Source: Magicicada septendecula
Taxonomy: Eukaryota; Arthropoda; Insecta; Hemiptera; Cicadidae
Assembly (NCBI GenBank): GCA_034769895.1
Contig: CM068372.1
Span: forward strand, 438,716,958-438,780,957
DNA length: 64,000 nt
Reading direction: 5' to 3'
Shown here piece by piece: positions 45,233 to 56,711 of this stretch (its first letter is position 1; each line of letters starts with the position of its first letter). Under the pieces are notes generated by a model. That model was not told where the DNA came from, did not search any database, and was given only the letters and a program-made list of their open reading frames with translations. The position numbers were made by a program, and so were the translations under genes.

Positions 45233-47635
45233 CCTAATTAATGAACGTTGAATAAGAATTTGCTAAGACATAATTCTAATTGAAAAGCTAGTTTCAGAAA
45301 AATTCTCACTTCTTAAACTCAAGAAGAAAAATCCAAAGTTTGACTTTCGGATTATGACGAAATTTTGTTATAATGACCTTGGTTCTGTGACCCGTTTGGC
45401 GGCGGTGAGCGTCCGTTTGTCTGACGGGACGCCCGTGTCCAATTTTTATTGTCAAGGTCCCTCTAGCCGCCGAGGGGATACGTCACCGGGGAAAGACTTC
45501 TGAAAGTTTAAAACTTTCACCACTCGTGACAAAAACGTTTTTTTTCTTTTTTTGTTATTTTCCATAATAATGCGTTCGTCGTTTTTGCTTTAGAGAGAAA
45601 ACTTTTAAATAAGAACGAAATCGTATTCACGCACACGCACACACACGCACACACACACACAGACTGTGTTAAAAGTGTAGTTAAGTTTCCGTCTGGTAAG
45701 AGTGAAAAGAACGTTCTGTATACATTGTGCTTGTTTTCGAAATCAAAACGCCTGCCTCTCTGTGTCTTGTAAAAGTTTATTCAACACTTTGTACACTATG
45801 AAAACACAAAAAACTACTTTCGCAAAGTTACTTATTTTTTGCAGATTAAAAGTCAGGAGTTATGAAAGCGCAGCGGTAAGACAACCTTTGCTAAATTTGT
45901 TATGAACAAAATGTACATTTTGGAGGGGTGTTAGTAGACCAGTGTTCTAGATTTAATTCTGACGTCCTGGATTCAATTCCCGAGTAGCACAACACAAGAA
46001 CGTCTTACAGCTTGTAGGAACTATATTATGTTTTCTCCAGCCTTCTCACTCTAAACAATGTTAAATAGTATTAAGTCTATCGACAACTTGAAACTAACAT
46101 TTCAAGTTGTGACGATTTAAAAATTATTTAAATAGCACAAATTAAATTTTTGTTCTTATAACAAGTGAGAGTATTATCCACCCCTTATCTGAACCAAGAT
46201 TCCTGTATCAACGTGCAAATTGTCCAGTACGAACACGCAAAGTACAATGTTATGAAGCGAAAAATAATAATTCTTTTAATTAAATAAAAGACGTATTAAT
46301 AATAAAGGAAATATCTAACTCATAACAAAAAGGTAGCATAATTTATTACTAGTTAATTAATGAACAATTAATAATACTAAAGGAACGAACTACTTTTCTC
46401 AGCGCGTAAACCGCGCCAGCTTACAGACTCCCTGCCGCTAAAAAACCTCCAGTCGCCGGAGAAACTTCGACATGTAAGCGGGTCAAAAACTTGTTGTAAA
46501 GTTACACTTAGGTGTATACCGCTAAAGAACGATACAACCAGACGTTAGTTGTTATATTTGATTTAATCCAATGTAGCGTTGGGATAAAACTCAAAAAACT
46601 AGTAATGTAGTGCGTGGAGCCAATATTGGTAATTTATAAAAAAAACTTAGCCGACACATCTCTTTACAAACAGTAAGTGGTAAGATATGTTCCTTGCCAT
46701 ATTAAAGTAAACATCAGTGCTGCTAAAATAAGAACAATTAAAATGTAAAATGTGAACAACCAACTCCAGAAGAAGAAAGTTACAACAACAACCGTATGAA
46801 CTTCAAGTAGCAGAATCCAATCGTCATGACCTAGACTACAATTCGGAAACAATCAACTAAATGGAGGATCCAGAGGAACAACGAACTACACCCAAGAAGA
46901 CCTACTGAAGAAGACCATCACGAACACCCATAGCAAACTCACGTTCTATTCAGGTGATATTAAATCATAACATTTGTGCATAACTTGTTTTTTTAAAAAC
47001 CCAAACAAAAAGAACAGTAAAGTTTCTTGTAAAGACTTTTAGATAACTTAAAGATTAGCATATAAATGTTTGTAATTTCTGTAATGATATAGTAATAACC
47101 AGATGTTTAAAGGTAAAGTAATTCTGAAAATTACACCGGACTATTCTTCAAATAGTTTGGATGATGTTGTGATATATTAGAATATTGCAAAGTTAAGACC
47201 CGGATCCGTGGTACTTGAAATAATACATAGCTGAATGATTTTGAGATAAAAAGAGTAAAGAATAAAAATTTAAAGAATATTTAATGCAGAATTCATAAGA
47301 ATTTTTCTTTTAAAAGTAAAGTAAGCAAAAAAATTAAAGGATGACCATTAAAGCTATTACTTTTATACTTAGTTAAAATAAAAGAATAAAGAGATGTTTT
47401 CGCTAATACCCAGAGAGTGAATAAATTTATGTAACCCTTGACTAATTCCTGATATATACATTGTCATAATTTGTTGGTAAGTAAATTTTACTAACTACGG
47501 CAGCTAGTTTAATTAACAGCGAACAATTGAACTGGTTCCCGAGGTTATAATGTCTTTGCAGGAGAGACGTTTTAAAGTTAATAGAAAATTTCGAGATCAT
47601 CTTCTCGAGATCAACTTAAGTTGATAGAACATTTA
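45233..47635. other. Unassigned stretch, one possible SINE-like head
   Basis: A CACACGCACACACACAC run lies at 45,629-45,660. At about 45,930-45,990, GTTAGTAGACCAG then GGATTCAATTCCCGAG could be tRNA-like boxes (weak). The remainder is AT-rich with no gene. Confidence 0.3.
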
Positions 47636-47639
47636 GTCT

Positions 47640-47946
47640 TTATCTTTGTCCATCAGGAAATAGACGAATAACGTGTTCCGGTCCCAAAGGAAGTACATCC
47701 ACTTCACTAACAATTCCTAGATCTCCCTAGACTCCTTTGTCCAATAGACTTGTGTTGCCAAACTTCCTTAGTCAACCTGCCGTCTGGCATCCTATTCTCT
47801 TTCTTTGTTTTCCGAAATGCAATCCTCGATATTCAAAACATTCAGGTCTTTATGAATGTCTTCACTGCAGAGTCTATATCTCCGTGTGCAGCCTTTAACA
47901 GACATCAAGAATCTCATCTCCGATGCCTCCTGTATTCTACTCAGAC
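47640..47946 (-). pseudogene. LINE reverse-transcriptase tail
   Basis: On the minus strand: EMRFLMSVKGCTR (47,925-47,885), SEDIHKDLNVLNIEDCIS, KNKER, ARMPDGRLTKEVWQHKSI, GQRSLGRSRK and VKWMYFLWDRNTLF. This is the NEDIxxELNVxxIxxxI...HLxRMxDxRLxKxVWQxKPxGxRxxGRPRKRW pattern. Several frames; dead. Confidence 0.75.
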
Positions 47947-47984
47947 GTTTCTAACACAGACATTAAAATAACATACAAAACTAA

Positions 47985-48545
47985 TAAAAATAATTAAAAA
48001 GAAAATAACCCACACAACAAAGATAATACAACAACCAATGGTGTATACAAAATTTAATGGCAAGTTTGCAATAAATGTTACATAGGACAAACAAAAAACA
48101 ACTGAATAAACGTTATTTCGAACATCTAAACGGATACAAAAAAAAAAAAACAGAAATATATAAATCTAAATTTGGTCATACATGCAATAAACACTGGTCA
48201 TGAATTTCCATACATAACCAACATGACACTAATAATACACATACCACACAAAGGCACCATAAATGAACATTTGGGAAAATTTACAAATATACAAACACAA
48301 AACAAACTAATACCTGAACAAATACAAATCAATACAAAACGTGATACAATTTTAAAACACTCAACATCGAAAATACTAAATATATACAGGACAATCACAC
48401 GCAATAATAACAATTTAAAAAAACCAAACACCAATGGGAAACCATAACAACAGCCGACCAGCACACAGGTACCGTACTCCACAAGATTCAAAATTAGAAA
48501 GGGTGATCTTGGGAGCACTAGGGATCCCGAAACATGTTCCAAATA
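47985..48545 (+). pseudogene. Penelope-like element: GIY-YIG region and 3' end
   Basis: On the plus strand: NNTTTNGVYKI and NKCYIGQTKNN (the YIG box, about 48,075), EHLNGYK in another frame, FGHTCNKHWS, then an open frame with VIHAINTGHEFPYITNMTLI, IHIPHKGTINEHLGK, NKLIPEQIQINTKRDTIL. This is a Penelope C-terminus. About 65 nt past the stop, GTGATC, TTGGGAGCACTAGGGATCCC, GAAACATGTTCC (48,509-48,541) is a degraded hammerhead-like motif. The A-runs (48,137-48,150) break frames. Confidence 0.8.
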
Positions 48546-48852
48546 AGGGAAAAATGACATCCTGAGGTAAAGTAAATATAAACTTTAAATATATTTTGTT
48601 TTATATATTTTGTACGTTCGATTGATAAATGCGTGGAAAATTGTCATTATACGCTAAGGTGGATGGTTTGATCTGTTCGGTACGGTCAGGTTTTTTTCTG
48701 TATATGGTATTTGTAATTTCTTGTGGCTTTGCAAGTGGTTAAGTCTAAAAACATTGGCTTAATTGTTTTCGTCTTTTCCCTTTGTAAACACTATGTTTAG
48801 GTGTGTATCCATCGGGCCGTTCAATGTTTCCTCCGCGTGTATAATTTTGTTT

Positions 48853-49157
48853 TTGGAGATATAGAGACCATCGTCAACCTGCATTTTCCACATACCGCCC
48901 GAGTCTATTGTTGTTGGAGATATAGAGACCATCGTCAACCTGCATTATCCACATACCGCCCGAGTCTATTGTTGTTGGAGATATAGAGACCATCGTCAAC
49001 CTGCATTATCCACATACCGCCCGAGTCTATTGTTGTTGGAGATATAGAGACCATCGTCAACCTGCATTATCCACATACCGCCCGAGTCTATTGTTGTTGG
49101 AGATATAGAGACCATCGTCAACCAGCATTATCCACATACCGCCCGAGTCTATTGTTT
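48853..49157 (+). repeat. 61-bp tandem repeat, five copies
   Basis: Unit from TTGGAGATATAGAGACCATC to CCGCCCGAGTCTATTGTTG, exactly 5 x 61 bp. Copies differ at only about one base each (CATTTTCC/CATTATCC, CCTGC/CCAGC), so the array is young or homogenised. 61 is not a multiple of 3. Confidence 0.97.
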
Positions 49158-49369
49158 TCATGATTTTATTTTTAAAATGTTTCTCCTGTCGTTATATAAA
49201 TATGATCCCGTAGCCAAATATTTGTGTTCTTAGCAAATTTTATCGTTGATTTGGAATGAATTCTGTAATTGCCTGGATATCACAGACCGTTTTCCTTTTC
49301 TTTTATAGTGGTGTAGTAAAATAAATAACGAGAATTTTCGCTTTTTATACAATTAATCATTTATTCTTA

Positions 49370-49800
49370 AAAATTAATATTGTACTATTCAAAGTAGTCT
49401 CTACCAAATACAGTGAACTTATAGCAGCGTTCTTCCCAATCCGTAAACACCTGTGAAATTCTCGTTTTGTTCACGAGAATAGCCTTCAGTTCACGCAGAG
49501 ATCTTGCTTATATCTCTTTTATGGTCGCAAAATATTGTCCTTACATTGTGCTCTGCATTTTAAAGAACAAGAAAATGTCGCACGGAGCCGTACCTGGTGA
49601 ATAGGGTAGCTGCGCCATTACAACGATATTATTTTTTTGGCAAAAACGTGCGAACCAGCAGAGAAGCGTGAGCCGGTGCATTATCATCGTGCAAAATCCT
49701 AGAATTATTTGCCCACGGTTCTGGTCATTTTCTTTTTCGGATTTCTTTATGCAACCGACGTAAGATTCCAAGGTAACAATACTTTTCACCAAGGTACAGC
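49370..49800 (-). pseudogene. mariner-family transposase C-terminal remnant
   Basis: On the minus strand: RFCQKNNIVVMAQLPYSPGT, APCDIFLFFKMQSTM, then GQYFATIKEI, ARSLRELKAILVNKTRI, DWEERCYKFTVFGRDYFE. The third catalytic Asp survives (PCD). The preceding block shows MIMHRLTLLCW, a frameshifted HHDNAPAHTALS. Only about the last 140 residues remain. Confidence 0.8.
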
Positions 49801-50199
49801 CTGACGGTAAGAATTAGTAGTAGACTATAAGATTCTCCGTTATTATGCCTAGTGTTTCTTCTGCAGCTGTGTTTGTATGGTGTATGCTACGCATTAGTTT
49901 TATCATAGTATGAAAGGAATGTGTTTTCATTTATATTTATTTGTTTCAGTTTTTAGTCTATTTCGTATAAATTTTAAAAGTTATAAAAATTCTTTCTCTG
50001 ACTGGATTTTTTAGTTTATGGGCTATTGTGTTCCCTACTTTGCGTGTAGGCGAGTTTTCTTTTGTGTATTTTAATTAGGCTTTACATTTTGGATGGTTTA
50101 TGATGATTATTTATGTATTAATGTTTTTTACTGTTGAAAATAATTTGCCGTTTGTATACATTTGCTTCTTTGATTAATGTACTTACCATAGTGTCTTTA

Positions 50200-50480
50200 T
50201 TTGATAATGTGCAATTTCATTGTTTAGAAATTCGAAAAAATTTTCAATTATGAGTAAGTGATTGTTGTAGCATTCTTTGGCCAATTCCCTAACCATATAG
50301 GCTAATACATGTCTTCCTCGTCTTCACCTGGGGAAAAAGGAAGAGCTATACGGCCAATTACTTGATCGTCTGCGAAGTGCAAAATGAAGAGCTTCGCGTC
50401 ATTGATAGTTATTTCCATTTTGCGACAGGTGCGTCTCCAGCTTTCTAAGGCTGAATTCAAGTAGGTCTGTGTCTTAAATG
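50200..50480 (-). pseudogene. LINE reverse-transcriptase palm fragment (FADD box)
   Basis: On the minus strand: YLNSALESWRRTCRKMEITI, NDAKLFILHFADDQVIG and EDEEDMY, then YMVRELAKECYNN. FADDQVI is the catalytic C motif of LINE reverse transcriptases. No flanking palm motifs were found, so it is an isolated scrap. Confidence 0.8.
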
Positions 50481-50755
50481 AAGTGGGCGTTACAGCTCGA
50501 TCTTAGCGCAATCACTTAGTGTCTGGAAATTCATCAGATAGTACTTAGCCTGTCTTTATACAGCGATTTCGCGTCTCTAACACATTAGGGTACATCATTG
50601 GCACCGTTGTACCATGGACACCGTCTCTTGTAGATATCTGGAATCCATTGATGTAGTTTCGGTTTCCATGGTTTTCATGACGTTACTGCCTCTTTTTTCT
50701 CGTTCTTTGCTCTGTATTTCCACATTCTTGATCCCCTCAGTTCCGTTGTGCGTGC

Positions 50756-51154
50756 TTATATTACTGTGGTGCGTTGCAGCGGTGGCTCGAATTCATTTGC
50801 AGTGAATTTTGCTATTGTCAGCCAATTATCGGCGTATATTTTCATGTACTGGTGGATTCGTAGGCATTTTTCTAAAGTAAAATTGTTCGTTACTTCTTTG
50901 TTACTCAGATAATCCGACCGTTTCTTCATCTCTGTAGCTTCCTTGATCATTGGTATATTAAGGTTATCCAACTTACGACACCGTAGCCCAAAACAGTGTG
51001 TAGGGTCGCCAACGGTCAATGAAAGGCCAAAAGTGTCGGGATACGAACACCCGAAAGAAGACGCAGTAGACTGTGTTCCGAGAATATGTTCCGACTTCAC
51101 GTCCAAGAAGCGATGAGAAACCGAAGTTTGTAAACGACTAGCATGATCGGCCAA
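50756..51154 (-). other. Unassigned open stretch, perhaps a decayed Penelope-like end
   Basis: 132 codons open on the minus strand. LNIPMIKEATEMKKRSDYLS is loosely like the IREAxEIxKxxxNLN segment of Penelope C-termini, but no YIG box is nearby and the C-terminal half is unlike it. I would not call a gene. Confidence 0.25.
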
Positions 51155-51638
51155 CTACATGGCTTGGTTTGCAGAAATATCGCCTTAAAAAATTGTGTAG
51201 GGCACGAAGGGAGAGACAAAAAGAAGACAGGCAGCGTATCAAAGAAACAAAACCGCGATAAACGTCAGCAAAATGCCGGAACACACCTTGGCGAGTAAAG
51301 AGAAACGCGGTGAAAGAAACGCCAGCTATTAAAGAAACTTTAGACACAGTAAGTTAACGCCTGTCTCAATAGAGACCTGTCAGTTCAATATAGCCTTCGC
51401 TGCTGCTGGAGTAATATTTATTTAATTGATGCTCAGTGTCAGCGGTGGTAGAGTATTTAATGAAATATAAAGGATACAAAGGCAAGAGAAAAATACAGAA
51501 TAATACCGGCGGAGAGAAAGATATGATATAGAGACGGAAGGAACTCTGACAAATGGATAGCGCGCTGATGACAGTTGTGTGTTAAAAAGAAAATAAAGCG
51601 TCACTTTTATAATAAAAAGGAAGACGGCAGAGTTTGTG

Positions 51639-51645
51639 TGCGTGC

Positions 51646-51710
<65 letters not shown>

Positions 51711-51727
51711 TTGAGGGGAGTGAGAAG

Positions 51728-51769
<42 letters not shown>
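51639..51769. repeat. (GT)n then (GA)n microsatellites
   Basis: GT from about 51,639 to 51,709 and GA from 51,732 to 51,769, separated by TTTGAGGGGAGTGAGAAGGG. A further GT run lies at 51,979-52,004. Confidence 0.95.
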
Positions 51770-51771
<2 letters not shown>

Positions 51772-52079
51772 TGTTATTAGACATCACGCGAGTGACCAGC
51801 GAGCGAGAGAACGTTGTTGCAGTGCCGTAGTGTAGGCGATAAATTGTGTTTGTATGACAGACGAGAAGAAAAGAAAACGTGTAATAAAGCAAATGAATAG
51901 AGCAGACTGAAAAATAAAACGAAACACGTCTGCAAAATAAAAAGGTAACAACAAACAGCTTATGTATTTTCATAACGCGTGTGTGTGTGTGTGTGTGTGT
52001 GTGTTTAATTGAAAACCGGCAAATTATTGTATTGTCATGTAACACCTGTCTCTTATATACATTAATTTAAGCTTATCTT

Positions 52080-52590
52080 CTGGTAGCATACCTGGAAGGC
52101 GTGTAATAACTCGGCTGTGGTGACTGTTTGCCTTAATAGCACGATGGTTAATATTGGCGGGGCTTTTCCGGCTAATAGAAGGCTGCTGATGCTCTCGGTA
52201 CAGTCTATCCTGCTATACAGTGCGGAAGTTTGGCTTGCAGCGGCGAGGAGCACTGAGAATCCGCGTGCTCTTATAGAACTGGCAGTTCTGGTTGTGGCCA
52301 GCGTCATCGCGACAGACCTATTGTCAAAACAGCGGAAATTTATCTGCGCGCACATTGGAGATATTCGCAGACTAGAGGCAGCTGTCCAGGCCTGTCTTTA
52401 TGGCGGCAGTGGTGGGACGAAGACACCAGAGGTCGCTGGACGGCAAGATTCATCAGCAACTCAGGACCGTGGATGGAACTGAACCATGGTGAGGTAAACT
52501 TTTCCTCACGCGGCTCTTGATAGGCCACGGGTATTTTCTTGAGTATCTCCATCGGATGGGAAGGCAGTATTGTCGTCTGCAACCTAAGAT
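52080..52590 (+). pseudogene. R1/LOA-like LINE C-terminal region, truncated
   Basis: Across frames: STMVNIGGAFPANRRLLMLS, VQSILLYSAEVWLAA, QRRGALRI, LIELAVLVVASVIATDLLSK, then LIGHGYFLEYLHRMGR. It corresponds to 33,000-33,260 plus 30,300-30,550 of the main R1-like copy, but with internal losses. Ends close to the LTR at 52,593. Confidence 0.8.
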
Positions 52591-52592
52591 AT

Positions 52593-53172
52593 TGTTACGT
52601 GATGCGGAAAAGAGTTACGAAACGTTCCACAGGCTTATCGAATGTTCCTGTGGAATCCTCCTGCAATGTGTGTCCGTACGTGATTTTCAGAGCATTTGCT
52701 AAACTGTGTCAGAATTCGCGCGACCGCACGCACTGTGTCAAGGGCGCAATAAATTACATTTTAGTGTTTTCTAGTAGACGCCTATCAGCGATTATCCTGG
52801 AACCTCAGCGGGGTGTAAACACAAGTACTCAGCGACGCTGAGTTCAGTTACTTGTCGGGCTATTACGCTGAGTTCAGTTATTTCTCGGGCGATTACTTTG
52901 AGCGTTCAAGTGGTTATTAGTGAAAAGTAATTATTGTGTCGAAGTGTTGTGTTTTATAATTGTGTGGGATAATTGTAATACAATTGTGTTTTATATCAGT
53001 TAACATTTTTATTGCGTGTAAACAATTTTTATTTGATGTGTTGTAAGAGATTTTCTTGTTAATTACATACTGTTTAATTGTGATAATTAAAGCTGCTGAT
53101 TAGTGACGTAATTGGTGTCTTGGTATTTTGTTTCCACTGTACCATACGACGATCAGTTAGACCGTCGTAACA
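52593..53172 (+). mobile_element. Solo LTR, family A copy 3
   Basis: Starts TGTTACG, ends CGTCGTAACA, and is collinear with copy 1. ATAT precedes it (52,589-52,592); the right side reads TATC, or ATAT if the last A is counted in the duplication. The TATA box is altered to TGTAAACA. A TTACTTGTCGGGC-like block is duplicated near 52,840-52,890. Confidence 0.85.
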
Positions 53173-53864
53173 TATCTTTTTTTTCTAATATTTCAATATA
53201 CGTAACTCGATTAATTTCTTCCTGGTTTTTGTTATTTATTATCTGCATTATATTATCTGTTATGTAATTTTTTCTGCAAGTAGGCCTAGTTGTAATGTAT
53301 TTTATTGTGTAAATTCATCTGACGTACGTTACACTGAATAAATCTGTATCTTCAGACGTTTGTAAATGAATTGAAAACTCTATATGTTTTGGATCCTGTA
53401 ATGAATTATGTTTTGAAAATTCATAACATTTTTACTTATTTCTATATTTTAATAATCATAGTATGGACTGTATAAAAGTGTATCAGCGATGTACAAGAAG
53501 TGAAAAAATGAAGGATATACCTGCAGTGGTTTCTCTAAGCAACTATATTTATACAGAACAACAATATTTTTGGAAAAACCCCAAAACAGACAATTTTTAT
53601 CTGTTTTTAAATATTTAATAGCACAATAGAACCTTTATTCTTACTGTTTATTGTCTCTCTCTTTCCGCAATTTTTTGTCTCTTTTGTATCATTTCTGGTT
53701 TTATTTCTCTCTTTTAACAATTTGAATTCCTTAAGATTTGTACCACTGGCCCGCTGCAATGCCCATTTCCCAGATCTTTTTAAACCACCGCTCTTACGGC
53801 TGTAAGTCAGTATTGAGTACAGTGTAATAACAACGCATCAAAAGTTTACACGTTCTTTGCCTCA

Positions 53865-53898
<34 letters not shown>

Positions 53899-54016
53899 CT
53901 GAGTTCTTTACGATGTTACATGATTTAGACAACCATTGGGATGTCGTCTTTCCTGCAATAACTTTTTCATTATATTATAGTCTACAAGTCACGTGTATAA
54001 GTATTTAATTGTAGTA
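53173..54016. other. AT-rich stretch with a degenerate foldback arm and a poly-A tract
   Basis: 53,275-53,395 resembles one arm of the foldback at 7,611 (TGCAAGTAGG, CTGACGTACGTT, TCTGTATCTTCAGACGTTTG). Poly-A runs from about 53,862 to 53,890. No gene. Confidence 0.5.
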
Positions 54017-54285
54017 TGTAAACACTTGGTTACTCACCGTCTTGTAACTTCTTTAAAACTTTCAATAACAACGCGTTTCAAGGATAAATCCTCATCATCG
54101 GGTTACATAAAAACACCAATCCTTCTGAAGAAGTCGTCAAAAAATAAAAGAAATGTTTACCAAACATCACAAAGCACTTCACGCCACGCCGCGACCTGAT
54201 GCGCACCGCTACACGCGATCGCTCCAGTGGTCGTTTAGAGAAGTTTTAAAGAAGTCACAAGACGGTGAGTAACCAAGTGTTTACA
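54017..54285. repeat. Inverted repeat (45-bp arms) enclosing a hammerhead-like motif
   Basis: Arms 54,017-54,061 and 54,241-54,285 match at 44 of 45 positions. Between them, on the minus strand (about 54,080-54,112), are CCGATGA, stem AGGAT, loop, stem ATCCT and GAAACGCGTTG. The 179-bp centre has no gene. Confidence 0.9.
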
Positions 54286-54651
54286 GATAGTACAATTAAA
54301 CACAATAGCTTTTTATCTGAGAGGACTTTAAGAATTTGTTTTATTTCTTCTATCAGTTATTTTGGAGGCCAACGATTATTATGAGAGTACGTTCTGTTTG
54401 TAAGAAATGGTTTATTGTACCCCTACCATATTTCTGTAACTTCAGGACACAAACAGTGGTGCGAAAAATTATTGCCCAAAGTAAGCTTTTCATTCTCTCA
54501 CTACCTCCTGTTGTTCTGTTTATTGCCACGTAAGACTGAATTTCACAATCAATACCAGAAACTGTATGCCTATCGTCGCCGTAAAGCGTTTGACGTCGGT
54601 GGGTTTTTTTATGTTGGACTTTGGGTTTTATACAAATTTCAACAAATGTAT

Positions 54652-55124
54652 CGTTAAGACGGTCTCACGAATAGTCGTATTGTGCAGTGGGAACAAAATA
54701 CAGACACCAATGATATCATTAATTACCAGCTTTAATGAGTCACAAATGACAATTTGAAATTAACAAGATACTCTCATACAGTAATTCAAGTAAAATTTGT
54801 CCACACGCAATAATAACGTCAACTATTAGAGTTACACACTAATTATAACACGATAAGCACTTCACCAGAATACTTCGATCAGCACTAGAATAAATCGCCA
54901 GCTGTGACTAACTGACAAAGCCAGCCGCTGTTGCTTACATAGGTAGCGTAGGTGTTCCAGAGTAACTTTCCATGCCGGCATAATTCGGGTAGTTAACGAA
55001 CACTCGAAAAGTCTAGAGGGTACTTTTGTACACGTCCTTAACAGAGACACGCACCTGCTCGGCTAGTCGAGAAACGTGTAGAACGACACTCTCGACTGTT
55101 CGAGACCGTTCCGTAATTATCGTA
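54652..55124 (-). mobile_element. Degenerate LTR, family A copy 5
   Basis: Minus-strand relative of the LTR at 55,165: AAGACGGTCT, GTGGGAACAAAATA, ATTACCAGCTTTAATGAGTC, then CACACGCAATAATAACGTC. Ends and TATA box are degraded. It lies 40 bp from copy 4 in the same orientation. Confidence 0.65.
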
Positions 55125-55164
55125 ATACTATATAAATTTATTTATACTGCTAAAGGAAAAATAT

Positions 55165-55725
55165 TGTTACGACGGTCTAGTCGATCGTCGTAGGCACAGT
55201 GGAAACAAAATAAGTACAAGACGCCAATTAAGTCACAAATCACACCTTTAATTGTTACAGTAAAACAGTTCGTAATTAACAACACAGTCTACTACAACAA
55301 ATGAAATAAAAAGTGTTCACACGCAAATAAATGTCACTAATATTAAAAATCAATTGTATTACAATTATACCGTCCGATTATCAAACACCACTCTTAACTA
55401 ATAACCACTTGAACGCGCACAGCTACTATAACTCTCGGACCGCACTATCCAAAATCGCAACTGATAGGCTAACGAAAACTAAGGCCGCTACCCCATGTAT
55501 TTATAGTCAGTCGAATATCTAGACGATTCCTAATTGCGTCGTAGGTACGTATGAACTACGTAATTAAATGTGGCCTTGACACAGTCCGAGCGCCATAGCG
55601 AAGCCCGGCACAGTCGAGAAGATTCTCGCAATATGCGTCTACAAGCACGTACGCCACACGCTACACATTCTGGATCTCTCTGGAACGTTCGATAAACACG
55701 TAGATTCTTCTGTGACGTCGTAACA
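55165..55725 (-). mobile_element. Solo LTR, family A copy 4
   Basis: Inverted relative to copies 1-3: starts TGTTACGACGGTC, ends GACGTCGTAACA. ATAT on both sides (55,161-55,164 and 55,726-55,729) is a perfect 4-bp duplication. A minus-strand TATAAATA lies at 55,498-55,505. No internal region. Confidence 0.9.
55498..55505 (-). promoter_or_regulatory. LTR TATA box
   Basis: TATTTATA on the plus strand, i.e. TATAAATA in the LTR's own direction, in register with copies 1 and 2. Confidence 0.6.
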
Positions 55726-55902
55726 ATATCATGCTTTTATTAAAATATTAAAACTTATCACCTTAGAAAGAGTTTGACAAAAAGTGGTTTTCAGTATTAC
55801 GTTAAAAAAGTCTGTATCCCAGGAAATGTAAATTATAAGGTATAATATAGATTTTCATGTTCATAAAATAACCAAATTTAAAAAAAATACATTTGAAAAG
55901 TA

Positions 55903-56371
55903 TGACATTGATGTTAAGTTATGTAAGTTCCAGACGATCTGTGGAACAATCAACCGTATTTTTAAAGTCAAGGTTTGTCGAGATACAAAATTAAAGTTTT
56001 ACATAGTTATGGCAATCCCTGTACTGTCCTATAGGTGAGAATCATGGACAGCGACCAAAAAACAAGACAGTAAAATACAGGCCTCGGAAATGGCTTTCTT
56101 AAAAGGAGTTAAAAGGTGTTCTAAACTTAACCGTATAAGAAAATGAGGTCACAAGAGAAGAGTTACAAATTTTTACTTCAACGAAAAATTAAAAGAGTAC
56201 AAGGAACGTGGAAAGAACACTTGAGAAGAACATCAAATTCCAGGCTGGCCAAACAAACCTATAAGAAATACAAAACCTATAGGATACAGGTATGTGGGTA
56301 GACTCAGGAAGAGATGGCTGGAGGATCAGGCACCACCTTGCCTATGTCGTGTTGTCAATATAATGATGATG
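55903..56371 (+). pseudogene. LINE polymerase tail, part of a duplicated block
   Basis: Matches 41,606-42,057: the CATTGATGTTAAGTT start, CAATCAACCGTATTTTTA, CCCTGTACTGTCCT, then AAGAGATGGCTG, CACCACCTTGC and ATGTCGTGTTG. Protein traces: NQETRQ-like, FLKGVK, GRLRKRWLEDQ. More decayed than its partner. Confidence 0.8.
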
Positions 56372-56711
56372 ACATTTGGAAAGCAGTTTTATTTTGAAAA
56401 ATCTCCACGACAATCTGTTCTAAAATTCCTCTTTAATATATAAAACGATTCTTTAGTTACTTGGTCATTGAAAAATCTTTCTTCATCGCTTCTGCCGTTT
56501 TCTTCATCTCCAGTCAAATCTTTATCCCAATAAAATACCTCTATTTTCTGATAAAGTATCCTGCCAATATATATTTTTACGACTAGGATTTCCACAATCT
56601 TTATTCACATATACCTACTTAAACTTACTGCATTCATTTAACTTGCACGCATTCTGAAAACAAAGATTTCGCTACACCTTAGGACGAAAATACTTGATCA
56701 GTGTGTATAGG
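56372..56711 (+). repeat. About 330-bp unit, copy 2
   Basis: Partner of 42,058-42,391, again joined to the same LINE tail. Confidence 0.9.

Noticed and set aside
48853..49157. 61-bp repeats as a CRISPR-like array or repeat protein
   Set aside because: The whole 61-bp unit repeats, so there are no spacers. 61 is not divisible by 3, and stops occur.
51422..52045. 207-codon minus-strand open frame
   Set aside because: Contains Thr-His and Ser-Leu runs from (GT)n and (GA)n; the rest shows no domain.
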